From Pontibacter burrus (GTDB lineage: Bacteria > Bacteroidota > Bacteroidia > Cytophagales > Hymenobacteraceae), in the NCBI RefSeq assembly GCF_010686685.1, contig NZ_JAAGWD010000004.1, forward strand, positions 410,330 through 474,329: a stretch of 64,000 nt of DNA, written 5' to 3'. Both the position numbers and the translations under genes were made by a program. The notes below the pieces were generated by a model. That model was not told the origin of the DNA, ran no database searches, and was given only the letters and a program-made list of their open reading frames with translations. This document shows positions 17,101 through 24,978 of this stretch, piece after piece. Position 1 is the first letter of the stretch, and each line of letters begins with the position of its first letter.

Positions 17101-18969
17101 GAAGTTGAGATCACAGATGATAACGAGATTGAAGCAGATGAGCAGGTAGTATTCCAGATCACAGATAAGAGCGCAAACCTTATCATCGGAGCGGCAAATA
17201 CTTACACGTTAACCATCACAGATAACGATAAGGCTACCGTTACTTTTGCAGCTGCATCTAAAGAAGTAAGCGAGAATGCCGGTGTAACTGAAGTAACCCT
17301 GAACCTGGACAAAGCGCATATTGCTGATCAGACAATTACGGTTGCTGTTACAAATGGCGCAGGTGTAACGTACGGCACAAACGGCGACTACACTACAACA
17401 CCAGCAGTTGCTGACAACAAAGTGGAAATAACTGTACCTGCCGGTGCCACTACTGCTAAGTTCGAAATTTCTGTAAATGATGATACCGAAGTTGAAGCTA
17501 ACGAGCAGATTACATTCGAAATTACAGGTGTTAGCGCTGGTTTAGTAATTGGCGATGCTAAATCTTATGCCTTAACCATCACCGACAACGATAAATCTAC
17601 AGTTACTTTTGCCGTTGCAACAAAGTCAGTGAATGAAGATACTGGTGTTACAGAAGTAACTTTATCGCTTGACAAAGCGCCGATAGCAGAGCAGCAGATA
17701 ACCATTGCAGTTACTAACGGAACAGGTGTAACCTACGGTGCAACCGGCGACTACACTACAACCCCTGCTGTTGCTGACGACAAAATAGAAGTAACTGTAC
17801 TAGCAGGTGCTACTACTGCTAAGTTCGAAGTTTCGGTAAAGGATGATACTGATGTTGAGAACGCTGAGCAGATTGCATTTGAGATTACAGGTGTAAGTGC
17901 TGGTTTAGTAATTGGTGATGCAAAAGCTTACACGTTAACAATTGCTGATAACGACAAGCCGACTATTACTTTTGCTGCGGCTGCTAAAACAGTGAGCGAA
18001 AATGCAGGTGTTACAGAAGTTACCCTTAGCCTGGATCAGGCTCCTTTAGCTGACCAGCAGATTACAGTAGCGGTTACAAACGGAACAGGTGTTACTTACG
18101 GTGCAACCGGCGACTATACAACTACTCCTGCAACAGTTGATGGCAAGCTTGTAGTAACTGTACCAGCTGGTGCTACTACTGCTAAGTTTGAGATTTCAGT
18201 AAACGATGATACTGATGTTGAAGCTAACGAAGTAGTAACGTTCCAGATCACAGATGCTAACGCGAACATAACAATTGGTGAAGTTAAAACTTACGCATTA
18301 ACCATCACCGACAACGACAAATCTACAGTTACTTTTGCTGCTGCAACAAAATCGGTAAGTGAAGATGCAGGTGTTATGGAAGTAACCTTATCGCTTGACA
18401 AAGCGCCGGTAGCAGAACAGCAGATTACCATTGCAGTTACAAACGGAACAGGTGTTACTTACGGCGCTACAGGCGACTATACAACTACTCCAGCAGTAGC
18501 CGATGGTAAACTTGTAGTAACAGTACCAGCAGGTGCCACTTCAGTTAAGTTTAACATTACATTTAACGACGACACTGAAACAGAACAGGCTGAGCAGGTT
18601 ACTTTCGAAATTACAAGTGTAAGCAATGCCCTGGCAATAGGAACTGCTAAAACCTTTACCCTGACTATTGAAGCAAATGATGCCCCAACAGGTATTGCCG
18701 ATGGTACAAAAGGTCAATTCAGTGTGTATCCAACTATAGTTAATGGTGGCAATGTTAGATTGCAGCTTCCAGAGCGTGTAGCGCCTTCAGCTAAGGTTAA
18801 CATGGTTGTTTACTCAACAGATGGTAAGAAAGTATTAACTACAACTGGTACGCAGGCAGCAGTACAGACTGCACTTAATAGCAAAGTAAATGCGATGCCA
18901 GCCGGTATCTACATCATCCTGATCGAAACTGGTAAAGAGTACTTCCAGACGAAAATGGTGAAGAACTAA
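14104..18969 (+). CDS. Secreted endonuclease/exonuclease/phosphatase-family protein with Calx-beta repeats and T9SS sorting domain
   Basis: 1621 residues. A signal peptide (ending about STAWGQ, residue 27) is followed by a beta-rich N-terminal region, a choice-of-anchor-J-like domain at ~345-510 (FAQNFDNCGTTLPGGWTAYN, NNEDWLISPALDL), and an endonuclease/exonuclease/phosphatase domain at ~625-925. The nuclease motifs are TWNMEWFG, ILALQEV, IILGDYNDD and TSDHVPVSARF, so all expected catalytic Asn, Glu, Asp and His are present. Five Calx-beta repeats of ~120 residues (each ending in TITDNDK-like Ca-binding acidic motifs) follow, then a C-terminal T9SS sorting domain (from ~1545, GQFSVYPTIV... 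ending TKMVKN). Likely an extracellular or surface nuclease exported by type IX secretion. Confidence 0.9.
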   Translation: MSKHLQKLFALVVVCCAFFGSSTAWGQVLLSEGSSYSQNFNTLATTGTTNVWTNNTTIAGWYSTRTIYQASPGSANAGALYSFGNSADRSLGAVQSNSTGAIAYGVQFQNKSGSKISSVKVKYIGEQWRNGGNASAQTIEFSYGVTAAAITEITATLDNFTRVSELDFVSPVTGTTAAALDGNASANRQVIEHSFNVNIEDGEFFTIKWIDANDAGNDHGLSVDDFEFTPVYDSQITTPTLKTDVTTINLGEKAVNTTFQGSYLLSAKNIAANENITVTADAPFTISTSETGVYTNTLTFTGDELAADTRIYVRVKPATIGVVIGNITHTAKDATDVVVAVSAIASSPFAQNFDNCGTTLPGGWTAYNVTGDQVWGCTTFGRTGNAVQLNGFANSKSNNNEDWLISPALDLTATNIPVLSFWTISAFNGPALKVMVSTNYDGTSAPSTATWTELNVSLPAVGSDTWTQSEFLLDQYKQSAVYIAFVYTSKDETNGASRWTLDDFSINNETTKFVAGNASFDFGAVAAGSTSAAQTVTFKAIGFTEEFTFSSNTADFEVSKDNTTFGQTATYTAAEAAAGAELFVRFSPKSTALRIEGTLKATSGTNFETVLGTVKGTSMLRSATLDVVTWNMEWFGADKDEKGAELGPADEALQFANAKKVFTDLDADILALQEVSNDTEIQRLATELGYNFVVSDAYSYSWDATRNLVPQKLYFLYKPEVAKVKNQKVLLSKFYEDVRNGQYADAFVGYPEGGAKFWASGRLPFMVEFETTINNVKQNISLVNLHTRANSGTDVSKHTQRKFDVEMLKDSLDAHYAGKNIIILGDYNDDVDVSVVNNLPSTFEKFVNDANYNALTLDISKAGGYTYESGSFKSFLDHIIVSSSLSDDYINGSITIEDHFVGSISGFRNTTSDHVPVSARFDLSATPMVTFTEATATKAEGSEKYNVSLTLSAAQTTAQTVTIGVANGATASSADYTVTGATNGVVTVTVPANATTATFEVEITDDNEIEADEQVVFQITDKSANLIIGAANTYTLTITDNDKATVTFAAASKEVSENAGVTEVTLNLDKAHIADQTITVAVTNGAGVTYGTNGDYTTTPAVADNKVEITVPAGATTAKFEISVNDDTEVEANEQITFEITGVSAGLVIGDAKSYALTITDNDKSTVTFAVATKSVNEDTGVTEVTLSLDKAPIAEQQITIAVTNGTGVTYGATGDYTTTPAVADDKIEVTVLAGATTAKFEVSVKDDTDVENAEQIAFEITGVSAGLVIGDAKAYTLTIADNDKPTITFAAAAKTVSENAGVTEVTLSLDQAPLADQQITVAVTNGTGVTYGATGDYTTTPATVDGKLVVTVPAGATTAKFEISVNDDTDVEANEVVTFQITDANANITIGEVKTYALTITDNDKSTVTFAAATKSVSEDAGVMEVTLSLDKAPVAEQQITIAVTNGTGVTYGATGDYTTTPAVADGKLVVTVPAGATSVKFNITFNDDTETEQAEQVTFEITSVSNALAIGTAKTFTLTIEANDAPTGIADGTKGQFSVYPTIVNGGNVRLQLPERVAPSAKVNMVVYSTDGKKVLTTTGTQAAVQTALNSKVNAMPAGIYIILIETGKEYFQTKMVKN
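16876..18682 (+). repeat. Five tandem Calx-beta coding repeats
   Basis: Units begin near 16876, 17232, 17596, 17958 and 18321, a period of about 360 bases. Units 2-5 are very alike in DNA (repeated ggcgactacactacaac and aacggaacaggtgt segments), unit 1 is more diverged. This points to recent duplication or gene conversion within the gene. Confidence 0.85.
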
Positions 18970-18990
18970 GCATATAATATTGCAAACTAT

Positions 18991-19021
18991 AAAAGGCCTG
19001 CTGATTTAGCAGGCCTTTTTT
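18991..19021 (+). terminator. Rho-independent terminator after the nuclease gene
   Basis: Stem AAAAGGCCTGCT / AGCAGGCCTTTT with loop GATTT-like and a T6 run, 22 bases after the stop codon. Confidence 0.92.
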
Positions 19022-19034
19022 GTTTTTCAAGGTG

Positions 19035-19286
19035 ATCAGTTTCTGAATTAGGATTTACAGGATGAATGGATTTTCGGGATTAAGGCTTTTGCTATAGCTG
19101 ATAGTTATAGTTCTATAGTTAGTGTTCGTCATCCCCTTCCCCTTCCCCCCCTTCAAAGAGGGACTTTTCTGCCTTTGCTATAGTTTGAGCTGTAGTTCTT
19201 GGCATTTAACCTACCCCAGCCCCTCCCGAGAGGGGAATTTCGGCTATAGGCATAGTTGTGCTATTGTGCTATAGTTCCAGACTACG
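19035..19286. repeat. Repeat mosaic after the nuclease gene
   Basis: A TTTCTGAATTAGGATTTACA string (19044 onward), several CTATAG cores and a CCCCTC/GAGGGG hairpin at 19220-19235 with the usual flanks (taacctaccccagc before, aattt after). No gene is seen. This leads into the ~300 bp repeat. Confidence 0.7.
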
Positions 19287-19596
19287 AACAGGCAGGCGCA
19301 GCCTGGCCCACGGAACTATGACCACGAAAAGGCGATGCAGTGACAGCTTATCACCAAACTATAGTTGTGCTATCGAAATGATATCAGTCTTTGGGTTGAG
19401 CGCCTTTGACTTGTTGCGGCGGCGCAGCCAACCCGAGCGCAGCGAGGATAGCAAGAAGGCAGCAGCGCGATGCCCGAAGACGAGGCCTCGCGGCCATGAG
19501 CGCACCAAAGCAAACTATAACACTGTAGGTGAGTAGAGCTCCTAGGATTGGTAGTAACTATGAAATGAACTGCTTGTGGCAAGTGACAACTATAGT
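19287..19596. repeat. ~300 bp dispersed repeat, copy 1
   Basis: Starts with AACAGGCAGGCGCAG. It shares long blocks with copy 2 at 22202-22509, e.g. GTCTTTGGGTTGAGCGCC, TTTGACTTGTTGCGG, TAGCAAGAAGGCAGCAGCGC and GAGCGCACCAAAGCAA. Within it GTCTTTGGG can pair with CCCGAAGAC (copy 2: CCCAAAGAC), and CGAGGCCTCG becomes CGGGGCCCCG in copy 2, keeping both pairings. Frames of 92 and 70 residues cross it but differ mostly non-synonymously between copies, so I treat it as non-coding. The rest of the 774-base gap up to yigZ holds CTATAG cores and a TTCGAAATGACA string. Confidence 0.8.
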
Positions 19597-19743
19597 TAGC
19601 TTTAGGCTAATGGCTTCAACTATAGTTTGTATTATATTTCTCACTGTGTTCGAAATGACAGAAATGAAACTATAGAAACACAAGGATCCTTTTAAATAAG
19701 AAACATAAGTAGAGATACTTAACTATAGTTTTAGGCAGGCAAA

Positions 19744-20346
19744 CTATAGTTTCTGTTCCACACGTACGTCAACAATACCTTCAAGCTTTGCAGTTACTTC
19801 CTCTTCTAATTGCTTCCTGATTTCTATCGTTAGCTTACAATCCAGTTCAAACTCCTGCTTTCGCACGTCCAGGTTATACTCCTTTACCAGGCTCATCACA
19901 TCATTCATCTGCGGGTAGGCGAAGTGTATTTTCAGAAAAGTAGTTTCGTGTTTTTCAATAATGGTGGCTTCTGCAATGGCATCGGCGGTGGCAGTTTTAT
20001 AGGCGTTTATCAGGCCGCTTACACCAAGTTTGGTTCCCCCAAAATAGCGTACCACTACTACCAGCAAGTTGCTAAGGTCAGCAGAACGGATCTGCCCGAG
20101 TATGGGGTCGCCGGCAGAGTGGTTTGGTTCACCATCGTCGTTAGCGCGGTAGCGGCTTTTATCAGCACCTAAAATATAGGCATAGCAATGGTGGCGGGCA
20201 TCGAAATACTTTTTGCGAAGCTCGGTCAGGTATTCTTTTATTTCTTCTTCGGAATAAACAGGGTAGGCGAAGGCCAGAAATTTACTGCCTTTTTCTTTGT
20301 AAATGCTTTCGGTCGGTTGGGCTATCGTTCTGTAAGTATCCTGCAT
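19744..20346 (-). CDS. YigZ/IMPACT family protein
   Basis: 200 residues from the ATG at 20346 (MQDTYRTIAQPTESIYKEKG); ATG 20349 directly before is equally possible, and the longer open frame upstream has no family similarity. Signature segments: GSKFLAFAYPV, DARHHCYAY, DDGEPNHSAGDPIL and VVRYFGGTKLGVSGLI. IMPACT/YigZ proteins are conserved and may modulate translation or bind nucleic acid; the bacterial role is unsettled. The gene stop TAG lies in an exact copy of the recurrent palindrome (AAA CTA TAG TTT on the minus strand). Copy 1 of the ~300 bp repeat is on its 3' side. Confidence 0.9.
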   Translation of the reverse strand: MQDTYRTIAQPTESIYKEKGSKFLAFAYPVYSEEEIKEYLTELRKKYFDARHHCYAYILGADKSRYRANDDGEPNHSAGDPILGQIRSADLSNLLVVVVRYFGGTKLGVSGLINAYKTATADAIAEATIIEKHETTFLKIHFAYPQMNDVMSLVKEYNLDVRKQEFELDCKLTIEIRKQLEEEVTAKLEGIVDVRVEQKL

Positions 20347-20493
20347 CATCAAAACAAATTTGCAAAACTTTCCGGAAGGATGACAGCTTAATTGTAAATA
20401 GAAGCGGAGAATGACCATCGTAGCACCCGCACAGGAATTAGCAATTTTGATGATTTTAGACTTATTTGCAGCTAAACTATAACTGCACTTCGT

Positions 20494-20901
20494 TTGGCTG
20501 TAACTCCGTATTTAATAGCTTTTGAGCAGGTTGGCAATGGTGCCGAAGGTATGCTTACATCTACCCAGTTTGCTCATAAACTGCCTTTCGCTGTTAAGCG
20601 CGTGTTCTGGATAAATGACACACCACCAGATAGGGTGCGCGGCCACCACGCCAACAAAACCACCGAAGAAGTACTGATTGCACTGCGCGGAACTATAAAA
20701 GTGAAAGCAGAGACTAGTGCAGGGGTAACCGAATTCTCCCTTTCAGAAGCTAACACCGGCTTATACATTCCAGCGCTTTGCTGGACCGAACTCACCTTTT
20801 CCGAAGGAACTATAGCCCTGTGCCTGGCCAGCACCGATTACGATGAGCATGATTACCTGCGGGATTATGAGGCGTTTAAAAATCTGATCAGCAAACTATA
20901 G
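20494..20901 (+). CDS. fdtA: FdtA/QdtA-type sugar 3,4-ketoisomerase
   Basis: 135 residues, cupin fold. Converts dTDP-4-keto-6-deoxyglucose into the 3-keto isomer, ahead of a transaminase. The active-site segment RVRGHHANKTTEEVLIALRG carries the His pair of FdtA-like enzymes, and YIPALCWTELTFSEG and STDYDEHDYLRDYEAF are typical of the family. No ATG precedes the domain, so TTG 20494 is the likely start. The stop TAG is inside a CTATAG core (AAA CTA TAG), and the aminotransferase gene begins two bases later. Probably one operon for a 3-amino-3,6-dideoxyhexose. Confidence 0.87.
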   Translation: MAVTPYLIAFEQVGNGAEGMLTSTQFAHKLPFAVKRVFWINDTPPDRVRGHHANKTTEEVLIALRGTIKVKAETSAGVTEFSLSEANTGLYIPALCWTELTFSEGTIALCLASTDYDEHDYLRDYEAFKNLISKL

Positions 20902-20903
20902 TT

Positions 20904-22019
20904 ATGCAGGTACCATACTTCGCATTCAGGGATTGGCCTGCCGGCATAACGCAGCAAGTGGAGCAGGCTGTTACAGGCGTGCTGCGCGGACAACAGTACA
21001 TTCTCGGGCCCGAGGTTGAGGCTTTTGAGACGAACTTTGCGAAATTTTTAGGTGCAGGGTATGCGGTAGGAGTGGGCAACGGCTTTGATGCGCTGGTGCT
21101 GGCAATGAAAGCTGTTGGTATTGTACCTGGCGATGAAGTGATTTTGCCTGCCAATACATTTATAGCTACGGCAAATGCTATTGTGCAACTGGGGGCAACG
21201 CCTGTTTTTGCTGAGCCAGATGCTAAAACCTATAACCTGAAAGCATCTACTGTCGAGAAGCTTATTACGTCTAAAACCAAAGCTATAGTTGTAGTGCACC
21301 TATATGGGCAAGCTTGTGAAATGGACGAAATTCTGCAGCTTTGTGAGCGCTATAGTTTAAAGTTGATAGAAGATGCAGCGCAGGCACATGGCGCTACTTT
21401 CCTGAATCAGTTTGCCGGATCGTTTGGTCATGCGGCTGCTTTTAGTTTTTATCCTACCAAAAACCTTGGTGCTATAGGCGATGGTGGAGCCGTAGTAACG
21501 AATGATGAAGCGGTCGCAGCTTTTGTAACCAGGTACCGCAACTATGGGCAAACCGCAAAATACCAAAACGACATAGTGGGTATAAACTCCCGGCTGGATA
21601 CGCTACAGGCGGCAGTACTGGATGTTAAACTGAGATACCTGCAACAGCAGAACGAAGAACGGCAACGGTTGGCACAGGTGTATCTGCAGGAATTAAACCA
21701 AACCGGTGATCTGCTATTACCTATCTCAGCCGACCATTGCAGCCACGTATACCACATTTTCAATATCCGTACCCGTTTGCGCGATAAATTAAAAGAGTTC
21801 CTTCAGCAGCAGGGAATCCAGACGGCAATTCACTACCCGGTACCTATTCATTTGCAACCAGCCTATCATTACCTTAACTATAAGTCTGGCGATTTACCGC
21901 TGTCAGAAGAACTGGTCAATACCAGCCTGAGCCTCCCCCTCTTCCCCGGCCTCACTGAAACAGAGCAGGATCACATCATTAGTTGCGTCAAGAAATTTTT
22001 TGCACAGACCAGTGATTAA
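20904..22019 (+). CDS. fdtB: FdtB-like DegT/DnrJ/EryC1 sugar aminotransferase
   Basis: 371 residues, PLP-dependent sugar aminotransferase. The start MQVPYFAFRDWP is followed by GNGFDALVLAMKAVGI, the DAAQAHGA motif and the PLP lysine in FYPTKNLGAIGDGGAVV at about residue 186; RYRNYGQ and INSRLDTLQAAVL follow. Together with the FdtA-type isomerase immediately upstream (2-base gap) it would make a dTDP-3-amino-3,6-dideoxyhexose for cell surface glycans. The sugar's identity (gluco or galacto) cannot be read from the sequence. Confidence 0.9.
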   Translation: MQVPYFAFRDWPAGITQQVEQAVTGVLRGQQYILGPEVEAFETNFAKFLGAGYAVGVGNGFDALVLAMKAVGIVPGDEVILPANTFIATANAIVQLGATPVFAEPDAKTYNLKASTVEKLITSKTKAIVVVHLYGQACEMDEILQLCERYSLKLIEDAAQAHGATFLNQFAGSFGHAAAFSFYPTKNLGAIGDGGAVVTNDEAVAAFVTRYRNYGQTAKYQNDIVGINSRLDTLQAAVLDVKLRYLQQQNEERQRLAQVYLQELNQTGDLLLPISADHCSHVYHIFNIRTRLRDKLKEFLQQQGIQTAIHYPVPIHLQPAYHYLNYKSGDLPLSEELVNTSLSLPLFPGLTETEQDHIISCVKKFFAQTSD

Positions 22020-22201
22020 TTTCTGAATCGGGGTTAATGGAGATTGGATTGATTAGTATGACTGGACTGTTGGCGTCTGCTATAGTTTGAGCTATCGTTC
22101 TATAGTAAAGGTAGTCCAACCACCCCTGCCCCTCCTTATCCAAGGAGGGGAACTTAAGGTTATAGCTATAGTTGGCTATAGTTCTATAGTTACAAACCAC
22201 A
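22020..22201. repeat. Repeat mosaic after fdtB
   Basis: A TTTCTGAATCGGGGTTAATG string at 22020, CTATAG cores, and a CCCCTCCTT/AAGGAGGGG hairpin at 22129-22150 preceded by the ccaaccacccctg flank. The order of elements matches the stretch before copy 1 of the ~300 bp repeat. No gene. Confidence 0.7.
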
Positions 22202-22509
22202 AACAGGCAGGCGCAGCGTGCCTCTAGGAACTACTACCACGGAAAAAGCCACAGCACTTAAGCTACTCAAACAAACTATAGTTTAGCTATCGAAAGATCA
22301 CAGTCTTTGGGTTGAGCGCCTTTGACTTGTTGCGGTGCCGCAGGCAATCCGACGCAGGAGGGTAGCAAGAAGGCAGCAGCGCGATGCCCAAAGACGGGGC
22401 CCCGCGGCCGTGAGCGCACCAAAGCAAGAGATGAAACTGTAGGCGAGTAGAGCTCCCAGGATAAGTAGTAGCAATGAAAGAAACAGCTTGTTTCAAGGTG
22501 CAACTATAG
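22202..22509. repeat. ~300 bp dispersed repeat, copy 2
   Basis: Same orientation as copy 1 at 19287-19596, about 2.9 kb away. Differences are scattered substitutions plus a few small indels, with long identical blocks. It carries GTCTTTGGG/CCCAAAGAC and CGGGGCCCCG in the positions where copy 1 has a wobble and a compensated pair. The remainder of the 683-base gap (22510-22702) holds CTCGACTAACGCTCGACATG and CTCGCTTAGGCTCGAAATG strings and CTATAG cores but no gene. Confidence 0.8.
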
Positions 22510-22702
22510 CCAACTATAGGACATACAAGATGTCTCGACTAACGCTCGACATGACTAAGAAACAACTATAGTTTGAAATGGATTTCTCGCTTAGGCTCGA
22601 AATGACAAATGAGAAACTATAAACGTCGGTTTTATAATTGCAGCAACAAAATTTAAAGCCACCTATTGACCAAATGCTTAAATTAGAACTTTAAACTAAC
22701 CG

Positions 22703-23650
22703 ATGCCACTACCACGCGTCAGCATAATCTGCCTGTGTTACAATCACGAAAGGTTCTTGAAAGAGGCCCTGGATTCTGCTTTGGCGCAAACCTATCCAAA
22801 CCTGGAGCTGATTGTGGTAGATGACAGCAGTACCGATAACAGCCCCACGATCATAGATGAATATTGCCGCCGGTTTCCGCAAATCAGTTTTATTAGTACA
22901 GGCCAGAATGTGGGCAACACCAAAGCTTTTAACATAGGATGGCGTGCATCAGAAGGCGAATTTATAATTGATTTTGCTACCGATGATGTGCTACTGCCGG
23001 ACAGGGTAGAAAAGCAGGTTAATCAGTTTCTGGCCTTAGATAAAAGCTACGGCGTTGTGTATTCCGATGCGGCTTATATCGATGATCATTCCAATTTTCT
23101 GCATCTGCACAGCCAGAAATACAAGCCCTCACTGGACGCAGATGTATTCCGGGAAGTTCTGAAACGCTACTTTATTTGCCCGCCTACTATGATGATGCGG
23201 CGCGAGGTGCTGGAAGAGCTTAATGGTTATGACGAAACCCTTGCCTATGAAGACTTTGATTTCTGGGTGCGTTCTGCCCGAAACTGGAACTATAGCTACT
23301 TGCCGGAGATAACCACCAAACGTAGATTACATCACAACTCGCTCTCAGCCAAATACTATACATCTGATGGTAAAATGCTGCGATCTACTTTAGAGGTCTG
23401 TCAGAAGGCTGTAAAACTTTTGAGAACCAAAGACGAAAAAACAGCCTTAATCCAGCGGCTGAAGTATGAGATTCGCCATGCCTATCTGACCAATCATTTT
23501 ACAGAAACAAAACAGTTTCTGAAGCTGCTGAGGGATATAACACCCAACCCCGGAGTTATTTCTCAGCTTATTACGCGGCTCAGCAACAGCGAAATCTCGT
23601 TGAGTTTTATCCGACGCTTATACTATAGTCTACGCTACGGCAAGTCCTAG
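22703..23650 (+). CDS. Glycosyltransferase, family 2
   Basis: 315 residues. The GT-A fold start PRVSIICLCYNHERFLKEAL, then LIVVDDSSTDNS and the metal-binding region IDFATDDVLLPDRVEKQ and VVYSDAAYID are classical for GT2 enzymes. A second acidic motif AYEDFDFWVRSARNWNY corresponds to the catalytic ED region. No membrane segments, so it acts at the cytoplasmic side. It probably adds a sugar to a surface polysaccharide or lipid; the amino-sugar genes upstream suggest a shared glycan, but acceptor and donor are unknown. Confidence 0.88.
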   Translation: MPLPRVSIICLCYNHERFLKEALDSALAQTYPNLELIVVDDSSTDNSPTIIDEYCRRFPQISFISTGQNVGNTKAFNIGWRASEGEFIIDFATDDVLLPDRVEKQVNQFLALDKSYGVVYSDAAYIDDHSNFLHLHSQKYKPSLDADVFREVLKRYFICPPTMMMRREVLEELNGYDETLAYEDFDFWVRSARNWNYSYLPEITTKRRLHHNSLSAKYYTSDGKMLRSTLEVCQKAVKLLRTKDEKTALIQRLKYEIRHAYLTNHFTETKQFLKLLRDITPNPGVISQLITRLSNSEISLSFIRRLYYSLRYGKS

Positions 23651-23809
23651 GTTTGAATTATAAAAACATAAACTATGTTCTATATTTTCTGAGATTTATC
23701 AGATAAACAATTCGTGTTTTTCACGTACATATTTATTTAAAAGCAGACTATACGCTTATTTCATTAGTAACTAATTAAAATCGGCTGCCAATGTTCCGGC
23801 ATTAATCTG

Positions 23810-23817
23810 TATATTTG
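23810..23817 (+). promoter_or_regulatory. Putative -7 promoter element of the desaturase gene
   Basis: TATATTTG, a full TAnnTTTG match, 23 bases before the ATG at 23841. Confidence 0.6.
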
Positions 23818-23840
23818 AGTTTAAAATTAATCACCAACTT

Positions 23841-24821
23841 ATGATCACAGCAGTCTCTTCGCGTGCAGAAGTAATTAAATGGATGGAAGATTTTGTCGGC
23901 GAAAAAATTACTGAACTGTTAAAGTCAGTAGAAGATAGCTGGCAACCAGCCGACCTCTTACCAGATTCAACACTTGATAACTTTTTGGGTGAGATAAAGG
24001 AATTACGCGAGCGCGCCAAAGAACTTTCTTATGATTTACTGGCCGTGCTGGTAGGTGATACTATTACAGAAGAAGCACTGCCAACCTACGAAAGCTGGCT
24101 GATGACAATAGATGGATTACCGAGCGATCCGAACGGCCCGTGGATGCGCTGGAACCGTGCCTGGACTGCTGAAGAAAACCGTCATGGCGATATCCTAAAC
24201 CGTTATCTGTTCCTGAGTGGCCGCATTAACATGCGCGAAATGGAAGCTTCTACGCAATACCTGATTGCGGATGGTTTTGACCTGATGACGGATAACGACC
24301 CATACCGTTCGTTTGTATACACATCGTTCCAGGAGACTGCTACCAATATTTCGCACCGCCGTGTGGCCCAGATTGCGAAGCGTGAAGGCGATAACGTGCT
24401 GGCTAAACTTTGCGGTCACGTAGCTGCTGACGAAGCCCGCCATGCCAAAGCTTATAAAGCGTTTGTGAGTAAAATATTTGAAGCCGATGCAAACGAAATG
24501 ATGCTGGCTTTTGAAGACATGATGCGCAAAAAGATTGTGATGCCGGCACACTATATGCGCGAACTTGGCGTAGATATGGGCAAAACCTTCGGGCATTTTA
24601 CTGATGCCGCGCAACGCATTGGTGTTTACACTTCTGCTGACTATACCGACATTTTGGAAGGCTTGATTAAAGAGTGGAAAATAGAAACACTTACAGGTCT
24701 GAACGAAGCCGGAGAACGTGCCCGCGACTACGTTGTGGCCCTGCCAGCACGTTTAAAGCGTGTAGCCGAGCGTATGAAAGTGCCGCAGTTGGAGTACAAA
24801 TTCCGCTGGATAGCTGACTAA
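23841..24821 (+). CDS. Acyl-ACP desaturase (soluble diiron)
   Basis: 326 residues. Soluble fatty acid desaturase of the stearoyl-ACP type, introducing a double bond into acyl-ACP. Both diiron motifs are visible: WTAEENRHGDILNRYL and AADEARHAKAY, with a Glu in the preceding helices. SFQETATNISHRRVA holds a further ligand Glu. The length is near the bacterial norm. It stands alone with its own promoter (23810-23817) and terminator (24844-24877). It would adjust membrane fluidity together with FabI-dependent synthesis. Confidence 0.92.
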   Translation: MITAVSSRAEVIKWMEDFVGEKITELLKSVEDSWQPADLLPDSTLDNFLGEIKELRERAKELSYDLLAVLVGDTITEEALPTYESWLMTIDGLPSDPNGPWMRWNRAWTAEENRHGDILNRYLFLSGRINMREMEASTQYLIADGFDLMTDNDPYRSFVYTSFQETATNISHRRVAQIAKREGDNVLAKLCGHVAADEARHAKAYKAFVSKIFEADANEMMLAFEDMMRKKIVMPAHYMRELGVDMGKTFGHFTDAAQRIGVYTSADYTDILEGLIKEWKIETLTGLNEAGERARDYVVALPARLKRVAERMKVPQLEYKFRWIAD

Positions 24822-24843
24822 AACTATAAAGTTTGAACTATAG

Positions 24844-24877
24844 AAAAGGGCAGGTTACGCAAGTAGCCTGCCCTTTT
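24844..24877. terminator. Terminator after the desaturase gene
   Basis: Stem AAAAGGGCAGG / CCTGCCCTTTT with a 12-base loop, preceded by a CTATAG core. It overlaps the left end of the long inverted repeat at 24876-24929. Confidence 0.88.
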
Positions 24878-24929
24878 TACCTTTCCTCAGCCCCTTCCTA
24901 TTCTTAGGAAGGGGCTGAGGAAAGGTAAA
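24876..24929. repeat. Perfect 25-bp inverted repeat
   Basis: Arms 24876-24900 and 24905-24929 are exact reverse complements with a four-base loop TTCT. The core AGCCCCTTCCTA/TAGGAAGGGGCT relates to the CCCCTCC...GGAGGGG hairpins at 11231, 19220 and 22129, but is far longer. Confidence 0.95.
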
Positions 24930-24978
24930 CTAACAAAACACCTGTAGCGTTGTTATACTATACAACGCATTACAAACT

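Noticed and set aside
16876..18682. CRISPR or satellite DNA
   Set aside because: The ~360-base period is in frame within one large gene and encodes Calx-beta domains.
19258..19582. Open frames (92 residues plus strand, 70 residues minus strand) across copy 1 of the ~300 bp repeat, with a similar 69-75 residue minus frame in copy 2
   Set aside because: Between copies the predicted peptides differ mostly by non-synonymous changes and lose frame after small indels, so coding is unlikely.
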